This document shows, piece after piece, positions 1 to 5,639 of a DNA stretch of 8,619 nucleotides. Positions within the stretch are counted from its first letter, which is position 1. Each line of letters begins with the position of its first letter. The DNA comes from Candidatus Mediterraneibacter colneyensis (GTDB taxonomy: Bacteria; Bacillota; Clostridia; Lachnospirales; Lachnospiraceae), in the NCBI GenBank assembly GCA_019114745.1, contig DXEY01000008.1:1-8619 (forward strand), in the 5' to 3' direction. The notes below the pieces were generated by a model. The model searched no databases. It was not told the origin of the DNA and saw nothing but the letters and a program-made list of their open reading frames with translations. Made by a program: the position numbers and the translations under genes.

Positions 1-5
1 ACAAT

Positions 6-19
6 CGAACATGTGATTG
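6..19 (+). promoter_or_regulatory. Candidate LexA (SOS) box overlapping the -35 region
   Basis: CGAACATGTGATTG fits the Gram-positive LexA consensus CGAACRNRYGTTCG at 12 of 14 positions, counting the free N. The left half-site CGAAC is perfect and the right half GATTG has two mismatches. It overlaps the start of the -35 hexamer at 17-22, where a repressor would block RNA polymerase, and the downstream unit contains ruvAB, a known LexA target in Bacillus. The weak right half and its position at the window edge keep confidence moderate. Confidence 0.35.
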
Positions 20-45
20 CATAATAAAAGTCCGTGTGATATGAT
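17..45 (+). promoter_or_regulatory. Sigma-A type extended -10 promoter for the NusG-II/ruvAB unit
   Basis: The -10 hexamer TATGAT lies at 40-45 and is preceded by TG at 37-38 plus one base, the extended -10 arrangement. The -35 hexamer TTGCAT at 17-22 is separated from it by exactly 17 bases; it matches the TTGACA consensus only in its first three bases, which the extended -10 may offset. Transcription would begin near 51-53, about 40 bases before the first start codon. No other promoter is evident before ruvB, so this one probably serves four genes. This is inferred from sequence only. Confidence 0.6.
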
Positions 46-77
46 GTTTTAGACAGAGAGCTATTTTACGGTATCTC

Positions 78-82
78 GAGGT
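78..82 (+). promoter_or_regulatory. Ribosome binding site setting the NusG-II start
   Basis: GAGGT lies nine bases before the ATG at 92. The in-frame GTG at 86 is only three bases away, too close for efficient initiation, so the ATG at 92 is preferred. Confidence 0.6.
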
Positions 83-91
83 AATGTGATT

Positions 92-448
92 ATGAAAAAG
101 AATGATCTGATCCTTGCAGCAGTCATCCTCATCATTGCCGGAAGCCTGATCGCATATCAGATGCTCCGCCGGGATGAGCGGAGAAAGGATGTTTCCATCA
201 CTGTTGACGGAGAGGTTTACGGGACTTACGACCTGACAGAAGATCAGGTCATAGATGCCGGTACTGGAAATACAATTGTGATCAGCGGCGGAAGGGCGCA
301 GATGGAGTGGGCAGACTGCCCGGATCAGATCTGTGTCCGGCACAGGGCAGTCGAACGGGACGGAGAGAGCATCATCTGCCTTCCGAACCGTGTCGTTGTA
401 TCCATTGAGAGTTCAGAGGAAAGCGGACTTGACGGTATGGTACAGTAA
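92..448 (+). CDS. NusG domain II-containing membrane-anchored protein
   Basis: This is a 118-residue protein of the stand-alone NusG domain II family common in Clostridia, whose function is not established. An N-terminal membrane helix spans about residues 5-24 and is followed by a basic stretch (RRDERRK) and a beta-rich domain outside the membrane. The family hallmark is present: CPDQIC at 76-81, then a glycine-containing turn and CLPN at 96-99, giving Cys76, Cys81 and Cys96. These cysteines suggest metal, disulfide or redox chemistry, which is inference. It lacks the NGN domain of real NusG, so it is not the transcription factor. Starting at 86 (GTG) would add two residues, but the ribosome binding site favours 92. 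Its neighbour is a Gx transporter 51 bases downstream, a pairing that recurs in Clostridia, often near ApbE or Rnf-type redox genes. Confidence 0.85.
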   Translation: MKKNDLILAAVILIIAGSLIAYQMLRRDERRKDVSITVDGEVYGTYDLTEDQVIDAGTGNTIVISGGRAQMEWADCPDQICVRHRAVERDGESIICLPNRVVVSIESSEESGLDGMVQ

Positions 449-499
449 CAGCCGCCGCAGCCGGCAGATACGGTTTCAGAAAGGGACAGGTACATAAAT

Positions 500-988
500 G
501 TGAGAAACAGAGCGGCATACTTTGGCGTATTTACAGCGCTGGCGCTGATCCTTGGCTATGTAGAATCACTGATCCCGATCCAGTTCGGGGTTCCGGGGAT
601 CAAACTGGGACTCGCCAATCTGATCATTGTAATGGTGCTCTGTAAGAGAGGCTGGAAAGAGGCGCTTTTGCTGTCTGTCGTGCGGATCGTGCTTTCCGGT
701 TTTATATTTGGGAATCTTTTCAGTATCCTGTACAGCTTTGCCGGGGGAATGCTGAGCCTCCTGGTCATGGCGCTGATGGTAAAAATCAGCCGTTTCAGTA
801 CGGTGGGCATCAGCATCGCGGGAGGAGTGTGCCATAATATCGGCCAGCTCATTGTTGCCATGCTCGCCGTGGAGACCTATCAGGTCGGCTTTTATCTCCC
901 TGTCCTCCTGATCTCGGGAGTGATCACCGGGGCTCTGATCGGTATTACAGCCGGTGAGGTAATGAAACGGACAAAAAATATTTGGTAA
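500..988 (+). CDS. Gx transporter family protein (Hpre_diP_synt_I family)
   Basis: This 162-residue, very hydrophobic protein has about five or six membrane helices (near residues 5-24, 36-48, 54-72, 75-95, 100-124 and 130-152). Recognisable family segments are PGIKLGLAN at 32-40, GNLFSILYSFAG at 71-82, AGGVCHNIGQL at 107-117 and the closing LISGVITGALIG. The family is annotated as heptaprenyl diphosphate synthase component I, but the fold looks like a small ECF S-component-type transporter and no substrate is proven. I see no prenyl-synthase DDxxD motif. The start is GTG at 500; an ATG at 498 is immediately followed by TGA in its own frame. The ribosome binding site is weak (AAAGGGACAGG at 480-490). 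Its stop codon overlaps the ruvA ribosome binding site (AAAGGA, 987-992), suggesting cotranscription and coupled translation with ruvA. Confidence 0.85.
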   Translation: MRNRAAYFGVFTALALILGYVESLIPIQFGVPGIKLGLANLIIVMVLCKRGWKEALLLSVVRIVLSGFIFGNLFSILYSFAGGMLSLLVMALMVKISRFSTVGISIAGGVCHNIGQLIVAMLAVETYQVGFYLPVLLISGVITGALIGITAGEVMKRTKNIW

Positions 989-1004
989 AGGAATGTAGAG
1001 AAAT

Positions 1005-1616
1005 ATGATCTCATATGTCAGAGGAGAACTTGCCTCGGTCGAGGCAGATAAAGCAATCATAGATGTAGGAGGAGTGGGGTATGGAGTCTATATGCCCCAG
1101 CAGGCACTTTCGGTACTCCCGCCCCTGGGAACCGAAATAAAGCTGTACACTTATCTCAATGTCAAAGAGGATGCCATGCAGCTCTTTGGTTTTCTCACGA
1201 AAGACGATCTTGAGATCTTTAAACTTGTGATCGGGGTCAGCGGCATCGGCCCGAAAGGCGGGCTCAATATTTTGTCCTGCCTTTCTCCGGATGAACTCCG
1301 GTTTGCGATCATGTCGGGGGATGCAAAGGCGATCTCAGCCGCTCCCGGCATCGGGAAAAAGACTGCGGAAAAACTGATCCTGGAACTCAGGGACAAGGTC
1401 GATATCGAGGAAATGCTCAACCACGCCGCCCACGGGGAGGAAAGACCTTCGCTTCAGGATGGAGGCGTCGAGAGCAGTATGCAGGCAGAGGCTGTGCAGG
1501 CTCTTGTCGCGCTCGGCTACGGCAATGCTGAGAGTCTGCGCGCAGTGAAACAGACGTCTGACGGCTGCGCTACGGTAGAGGATATATTGAAGGAGGCTTT
1601 AAAATATCTCTTTTAG
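1005..1616 (+). CDS. ruvA: Holliday junction branch migration protein RuvA
   Basis: This 203-residue protein is full length for RuvA. RuvA tetramers clamp the four-way DNA junction and load the RuvB motor in recombinational repair. Domain I is an OB fold (about 1-62, beginning MISYVRGEL, with GGVGYGVYMP at 22-31). Domain II carries two helix-hairpin-helix motifs, GVSGIGPKGG at 77-86 and APGIGKKTAEKL at 113-124, which grip the DNA backbone. An acidic linker (about 135-157) leads to domain III (about 158-203, AVQALVALGYGNAES), the part that contacts RuvB. The start at 1005 is preceded by AAAGGA at 987-992, spaced 12 bases. The gene follows the Gx transporter by 16 bases and precedes ruvB by 32 bases. 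No ruvC is present; Firmicutes usually use RecU for resolution. Confidence 0.97.
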   Translation: MISYVRGELASVEADKAIIDVGGVGYGVYMPQQALSVLPPLGTEIKLYTYLNVKEDAMQLFGFLTKDDLEIFKLVIGVSGIGPKGGLNILSCLSPDELRFAIMSGDAKAISAAPGIGKKTAEKLILELRDKVDIEEMLNHAAHGEERPSLQDGGVESSMQAEAVQALVALGYGNAESLRAVKQTSDGCATVEDILKEALKYLF

Positions 1617-1648
1617 TGTGACAAATACAGGGGAGAGACAGAAGTATC

Positions 1649-2656
1649 ATGGGAAAACGAATCATTACGACAGAAAATCTGGAAGAGGATATTAAGATCG
1701 AGGGGGAGCTGAGACCTCAGCGCCTGACAGACTATATCGGGCAGGAGAAGGCAAAACAGACGCTTTCAGTCTATATCGAAGCCGCAAAAGCCAGAGGGGA
1801 GGCGCTGGATCACGTTCTCTTTTACGGGCCTCCCGGTCTTGGAAAGACGACGCTCGCCGGCATAATAGCAAATGAGATGGGCGTCCATCTCAAAGTCACC
1901 TCCGGGCCTGCCATTGAAAAACCGGGGGAGATGGCGGCTATTTTGAACAGCCTTCAGGAACATGACGTGCTTTTCGTAGACGAGATCCACCGTCTCAACC
2001 GGCAGGTAGAAGAGGTGCTTTACCCGGCAATGGAAGATTACGCCATAGACATTATGATCGGGAAAGGCGCCGGGGCGCGCTCGATCCGCCTGAATCTCCC
2101 CCAATTTACACTTGTGGGCGCGACGACACGGGCGGGAATGCTGACGGCGCCGTTAAGAGACCGTTTTGGCGTGGTCAGCCGTCTGGAATTTTATACGGAC
2201 GAAGAATTGAAGACGATCATCCTGCGTTCAGCCCAGGTACTGCAGGTTGAGATTGAGGAGGAAGGAGCTCTTGAGCTTGCCAGACGTTCGAGAGGAACCC
2301 CCAGGCTTGCAAACCGGCTGCTGAAACGCGTGCGTGATTTTGCCCAGGTAAAATATGACGGGAGGATCACGAAAAAAGTGGCAGACTATGTGCTGGATCT
2401 TCTCGATGTAGATAAATTCGGACTGGATCACATCGACCGGAGCATCCTGCTTACGATGATCGAGAAGTTCCAGGGCGGCCCTGTAGGGCTTGACACCCTT
2501 GCCGCTGCCATTTCCGAGGACGCAGGCACCCTCGAAGATGTCTACGAGCCATACCTGCTGAAAAACGGCTTCATTCAGCGCACCCCCAGGGGGCGTATCG
2601 TCACGGAAGCAGCCTATCGCCATCTCGGAATCCCGATGATACCGGAAGATGAGTAA
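1649..2656 (+). CDS. ruvB: Holliday junction branch migration ATPase RuvB
   Basis: This is a 335-residue AAA+ ATPase of normal RuvB length. Hexameric rings pull DNA through the RuvA-bound junction. The motifs are intact: Walker A GPPGLGKT at 60-67, Walker B LFVDEIHR at 108-115, sensor 1 GATTR at 157-161, the arginine finger at Arg170 in APLRDRFG, and sensor 2 GTPRLANRLLKR at 216-227. The C-terminal winged helix (about 260-330, with GFIQRTPRGR at 307-316) binds DNA. The start is the ATG at 1649 with AGGGGAG at 1629-1635, spaced 13 bases. It is transcribed with ruvA. No intrinsic terminator is visible after it, so transcripts may read into zapA, which also has its own promoter 8 bases beyond the ruvB stop. 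Confidence 0.98.
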   Translation: MGKRIITTENLEEDIKIEGELRPQRLTDYIGQEKAKQTLSVYIEAAKARGEALDHVLFYGPPGLGKTTLAGIIANEMGVHLKVTSGPAIEKPGEMAAILNSLQEHDVLFVDEIHRLNRQVEEVLYPAMEDYAIDIMIGKGAGARSIRLNLPQFTLVGATTRAGMLTAPLRDRFGVVSRLEFYTDEELKTIILRSAQVLQVEIEEEGALELARRSRGTPRLANRLLKRVRDFAQVKYDGRITKKVADYVLDLLDVDKFGLDHIDRSILLTMIEKFQGGPVGLDTLAAAISEDAGTLEDVYEPYLLKNGFIQRTPRGRIVTEAAYRHLGIPMIPEDE

Positions 2657-2663
2657 AAAACAG

Positions 2664-2692
2664 TTGGTTTTTGTCGACAAATAGTTTATAAT
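2664..2692 (+). promoter_or_regulatory. Sigma-A type promoter for zapA
   Basis: A perfect TATAAT -10 hexamer at 2687-2692 is preceded by TTGGTT at 2664-2669 with the ideal 17-base spacer. The -35 matches consensus in three of six bases. Transcription should start around 2699-2700, giving a leader of about 20 bases before the zapA ATG. The promoter sits immediately after the ruvB stop and could drive zapA and, by read-through of the weak hairpin, the U32/SEDS/PBP genes. Confidence 0.65.
2670..2681 (+). promoter_or_regulatory. 12-bp palindrome within the zapA promoter spacer (candidate operator)
   Basis: TTTGTCGACAAA is a perfect palindrome located between the -35 and -10 hexamers of the zapA promoter, a classic repressor position. 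Each strand contains TGTCGAC, one base off the Spo0A box TGTCGAA, so a sporulation regulator is a possible ligand. The palindrome is direct observation; the regulator is inference. Confidence 0.35.
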
Positions 2693-2720
2693 AGGCGTTA
2701 GGAAACACGAGGAGGATGCT

Positions 2721-3131
2721 ATGAGTTCAGCAAAACATTTTACAGAAGTATTAATAGGGGGAAAAGTGTATACCCTGAGTGGATTTGAGGGCGAAGAATA
2801 TCTGCAGAAAGTATCTTCCTATCTGAACCACAAGATAACCGAATGCGCAAACAGCGAAGGATACAGAAAGCAGAGCGCAGATACAAGAAATGTCCTGCTG
2901 GCTCTGAATATTGCAGATGATTATTTTAAGGCAAAGAAACAGGGAGATTCCCTGGAAAACGACATCGAACTGAAAGACAAGGAGATGTACGATCTGAAGC
3001 ATGAGCTGATCTCAGCGCAGATCAAGCTGGAGAATGCCGAGAAAGAACTGGCGAAGATGAAAGAGGAGAACAATGATCTTCAGATGCAGATCGTAAAACT
3101 GGAAACTGAGATGAAAAACCGCAGAAGGTGA
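2721..3131 (+). CDS. zapA: Cell division protein ZapA
   Basis: This 136-residue protein has the ZapA fold at its N-terminus (about 6-70). It shows the family pattern VLIGGKVYTLSG at 10-21, EEYLQKVSSYLNHKI at 25-39 and the helix DTRNVLLALNIADDYFK at 54-70. The remainder (about 75-132) is a charged, heptad-rich coiled coil, longer than in the shortest ZapA homologues, ending in basic residues. ZapA dimerises through the coiled coil and bundles FtsZ filaments at the division site. The start is unambiguous: GGAGG at 2711-2715 lies five bases before the ATG. The upstream promoter at 2664-2692 appears to be its own. Its placement between ruvB and a U32/SEDS/PBP group fits a division-linked transcription unit. 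Confidence 0.9.
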   Translation: MSSAKHFTEVLIGGKVYTLSGFEGEEYLQKVSSYLNHKITECANSEGYRKQSADTRNVLLALNIADDYFKAKKQGDSLENDIELKDKEMYDLKHELISAQIKLENAEKELAKMKEENNDLQMQIVKLETEMKNRRR

Positions 3132-3137
3132 TCGCAA

Positions 3138-3159
3138 AGGCTGTCCTGACCGACAGCCT
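3138..3159 (+). terminator. Hairpin after zapA, possible weak intrinsic terminator
   Basis: AGGCTGTC at 3138-3145 pairs perfectly with GACAGCCT at 3152-3159 around a six-base loop, starting six bases after the zapA stop. The following bases GTTTCATTTC are only partly T-rich, so termination is probably incomplete. No promoter is visible between this hairpin and the U32 gene, so read-through is likely needed for the downstream genes. Confidence 0.45.
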
Positions 3160-3199
3160 GTTTCATTTCAGAAAGATGCTCAATTTCAATGCGAGGGAG

Positions 3200-3206
3200 A
3201 AAGGGA
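3200..3206 (+). promoter_or_regulatory. Ribosome binding site setting the U32 start
   Basis: AAAGGGA lies 12 bases before the ATG at 3219. The alternative in-frame ATG at 3189 has no purine-rich site before it and would place this sequence inside the coding region, so 3219 is preferred. Confidence 0.55.
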
Positions 3207-3218
3207 AGATTCGTAAAA

Positions 3219-5627
3219 ATGACTGACAGGAAAATCGAGATCCTTTCGCCGGCAGGTTCTTACCGGGCGTTTACCGCCGCGGTCAATGCCGGCGCGGATG
3301 CAGTATATCTCGGCGGCACGAGATTTGGCGCAAGGGCTTTTGCGGAGAACTTTACTGAGGAGGAATTGATCCGGGCAATCCGCGAAGCCCATTTTTATGG
3401 CCGAAAAGTCTATCTTACTGTTAATACACTGATGAAAAACGAAGAGATCGAAACACTCGGTGAGTACCTTGCGCCTTATTATGAGTGCGGGCTGGACGCG
3501 GTGATCGTACAGGACATGGGAGCTGTAGAATATATCCGGCAGCATTTCCCCGGACTGGATATCCATGCCAGTACCCAGATGACGGTCACAGACGCGGAGG
3601 GTGCAGAATTTGTGGAATTACAGGGGGTGACCCGGGTCGTTCCGGCAAGGGAACTCTCGCTGAAAGAGATCAGCCGTATCCGCCGTCAGACCAGTCTGGA
3701 GATCGAATGTTTTGTCCACGGCGCCCTGTGTTACTGCTATTCGGGCCAGTGCCTGATGAGCAGCATGATCGGGGGCAGGAGCGGGAACCGCGGGCAGTGC
3801 GCGCAGCCCTGCCGGCTTCCTTATCAGTCGGATGGTGAGACTCATTATTATCTCAGCTCGAAAGATATCTGCACCCTTGATCTGATTCCCGATATGGTGG
3901 ATGCGGGGATCGACTCCTTCAAGATCGAAGGGCGTATGAAAAAGCCGGAATATGTCGCTGCGGTTACTTCCGTGTACCGCAAATACACTGACCTGTACCT
4001 CAAAAATGGCAGGAAAGGTTACCGGATCATTCCGGAAGACCGGGAGATGCTCCTGGATCTTTATAACCGCGGGGGATTTTCGGAGGGATATTATAAGCAG
4101 CACAACGGTCGTTCTATGATTGCCCTGGACCGCCCCAATCACAGCGGAGTCCCTGCTGTTAAGATCACAGGACAGAAGGGGAGGGAAGTGCGGGCGCAGG
4201 CGCTCACATACCTTGACGCCGGCGACGTGCTGGAAATCACCGGAAGAAAGGATAATTATACTCTTGGAAAGCCTGTGGAAAAGGGCAGCGATCTCACATT
4301 CCTTGTCCGGAAACAGACCCGTCTCAGCCGGGGAACCGTATTAAACCGGGTCAGAAACGAATCTCTGATCCGCCGGCTCGATGAGGAAGTGGTCAACAGG
4401 AAGCTTCAGAGAGCAGCAAAAGGGCGTCTGACCCTGAGGGCGGGCAGCCCTGCCGTCCTGAAACTTTCTGCCGGTGGTATGGAATGTGAAGTCCGCACAG
4501 AAGAACCGGTGCAGAAAGCGGAGACAAGACCGCTGGATGAAGCGAGGATACGCAGGCAGCTTGAAAAGACCGGCAATTCAGATTTTTATTTTGAGACACT
4601 TGATATCGACACGGAGGAAGGTGTCTTTCTTCCGATCCAGCATCTCAATTTACTCCGCCGGACAGCCTTTGACAAAATGAGGGAAAAAATAACCACAAAA
4701 TACGAGCGCAGGCTCCAACCACAGACACAACCTGCGAAAGCTGATGTTATGGCAGAGAAAAGCGCTGATTCCCGGGCATGGAAGCCGTCATGTTCTGTGT
4801 CCGTCCATACAGAGGAACAACTCGAAACCCTTGAGGCCTTTGTTTCGGAAAGAGGGGGCTTTGTTCAACGCGTCTACATTGATTCCCAGATGATCACAGG
4901 CAGCATCGGGAACAGGCGGGATCGGGTGCCCGGGATCCTGGATCATTTCGCTGCGAGAGGAACGGAAGTCATCCTGGCTCTTCCCCACACCTTGCGCCGC
5001 GCAGGAAGAGAATTGGAAGATAAGCTGATAACGGCGGCAAAAAGCAGAGATTTTTCAGGAGTCCTGATCCGAAACTGCGGAGAATATCAACTCTTAAAAG
5101 AGCGTGGATTTGACAAAAAGGTGATTCTGGACCATAATCTATATGTGTTCAATGATTTTGCAAAAAATTTCTGGAGAAAGAACGGGGTGGATGAGTTTAC
5201 TGCTCCTCTGGAGCTGAACCGGAAGGAGTTGTCTCAGTTAGGACTGCATGACTGCGAGCTGGCAGTCTATGGGTATATGCCTGTTATGATCTCAGCGCAG
5301 TGCATTTTAAAGACGACAGGCAGATGCCGGAAAACACCCGGAATCCATCCATTGAAGGACCGGTATGGAAATCAGTATCTGGTGGAGAATTGCTGTGATT
5401 TCTGTTACAATGTGATCTATAGCGACCGTCCGGTCTGGCTGGGGGAAAATTCTGAGGAGATCACAGGGCTGGCGCCCCGGTATCTGCGCCTGCAGTTCAC
5501 GACAGAAGGCAGGGAAGAGACAGAGACGGTGCTTCGCCTCGCACTTGATGTTTTTGGCACAGGAAAAAACACCCCTGTATTTTTATCTCCACATACACAG
5601 GGACATTTTGACAGAGGAGTCCTGTAG
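3219..5627 (+). CDS. U32 family (peptidase U32 / DUF3656-type) protein, likely Fe-S enzyme
   Basis: This is an 802-residue protein of the U32 family. It opens with the U32 TIM-barrel signature: EILSPAGS at 7-14, GADAVYLGG at 25-33, TVNTLMKNEE at 67-76, HASTQMTVT at 116-124. The family motif follows at 163-181 (ECFVHGALC, then GQC and LMSS), with NRGQCAQPCRLPY to about 202. Cys171, Cys178, Cys194 and Cys218 are candidate cluster ligands; related proteins such as UbiU/UbiV and RlhA depend on conserved cysteines and act in hydroxylation of quinone precursors or RNA rather than proteolysis. A linker region (about 310-500) resembles the DUF3656 part. Residues about 523-750 look like a second, divergent barrel with its own cysteines (695, 703, 725, 726, 729). 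The start at 3219 is chosen by ribosome binding site; using 3189 would add ten residues. The likely role is RNA base modification, but the substrate is unknown. The SEDS gene starts 12 bases downstream. Confidence 0.88.
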   Translation: MTDRKIEILSPAGSYRAFTAAVNAGADAVYLGGTRFGARAFAENFTEEELIRAIREAHFYGRKVYLTVNTLMKNEEIETLGEYLAPYYECGLDAVIVQDMGAVEYIRQHFPGLDIHASTQMTVTDAEGAEFVELQGVTRVVPARELSLKEISRIRRQTSLEIECFVHGALCYCYSGQCLMSSMIGGRSGNRGQCAQPCRLPYQSDGETHYYLSSKDICTLDLIPDMVDAGIDSFKIEGRMKKPEYVAAVTSVYRKYTDLYLKNGRKGYRIIPEDREMLLDLYNRGGFSEGYYKQHNGRSMIALDRPNHSGVPAVKITGQKGREVRAQALTYLDAGDVLEITGRKDNYTLGKPVEKGSDLTFLVRKQTRLSRGTVLNRVRNESLIRRLDEEVVNRKLQRAAKGRLTLRAGSPAVLKLSAGGMECEVRTEEPVQKAETRPLDEARIRRQLEKTGNSDFYFETLDIDTEEGVFLPIQHLNLLRRTAFDKMREKITTKYERRLQPQTQPAKADVMAEKSADSRAWKPSCSVSVHTEEQLETLEAFVSERGGFVQRVYIDSQMITGSIGNRRDRVPGILDHFAARGTEVILALPHTLRRAGRELEDKLITAAKSRDFSGVLIRNCGEYQLLKERGFDKKVILDHNLYVFNDFAKNFWRKNGVDEFTAPLELNRKELSQLGLHDCELAVYGYMPVMISAQCILKTTGRCRKTPGIHPLKDRYGNQYLVENCCDFCYNVIYSDRPVWLGENSEEITGLAPRYLRLQFTTEGREETETVLRLALDVFGTGKNTPVFLSPHTQGHFDRGVL

Positions 5628-5639
5628 ACAGGTGAAAAT

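Noticed and set aside
1..24. Possible tail of an upstream gene, ending TAA at 22-24 in frame 1
   Set aside because: Only seven codons are visible and other frames are also briefly open; the same bases carry the promoter and candidate operator, so a coding call cannot be supported.
566..1060. Long reverse-strand open frame across the Gx transporter gene
   Set aside because: It is antisense to a clear family member, its protein is low in hydrophobic order and rich in His/Asp/Gln, and it has no recognisable domain or ribosome binding site.
2656..2672. AAAAAC/GTTTTT inverted repeat just after ruvB as a terminator
   Set aside because: The stem is almost all A-T with a five-base loop, so it is too unstable; the T-run overlaps the -35 element of the zapA promoter.
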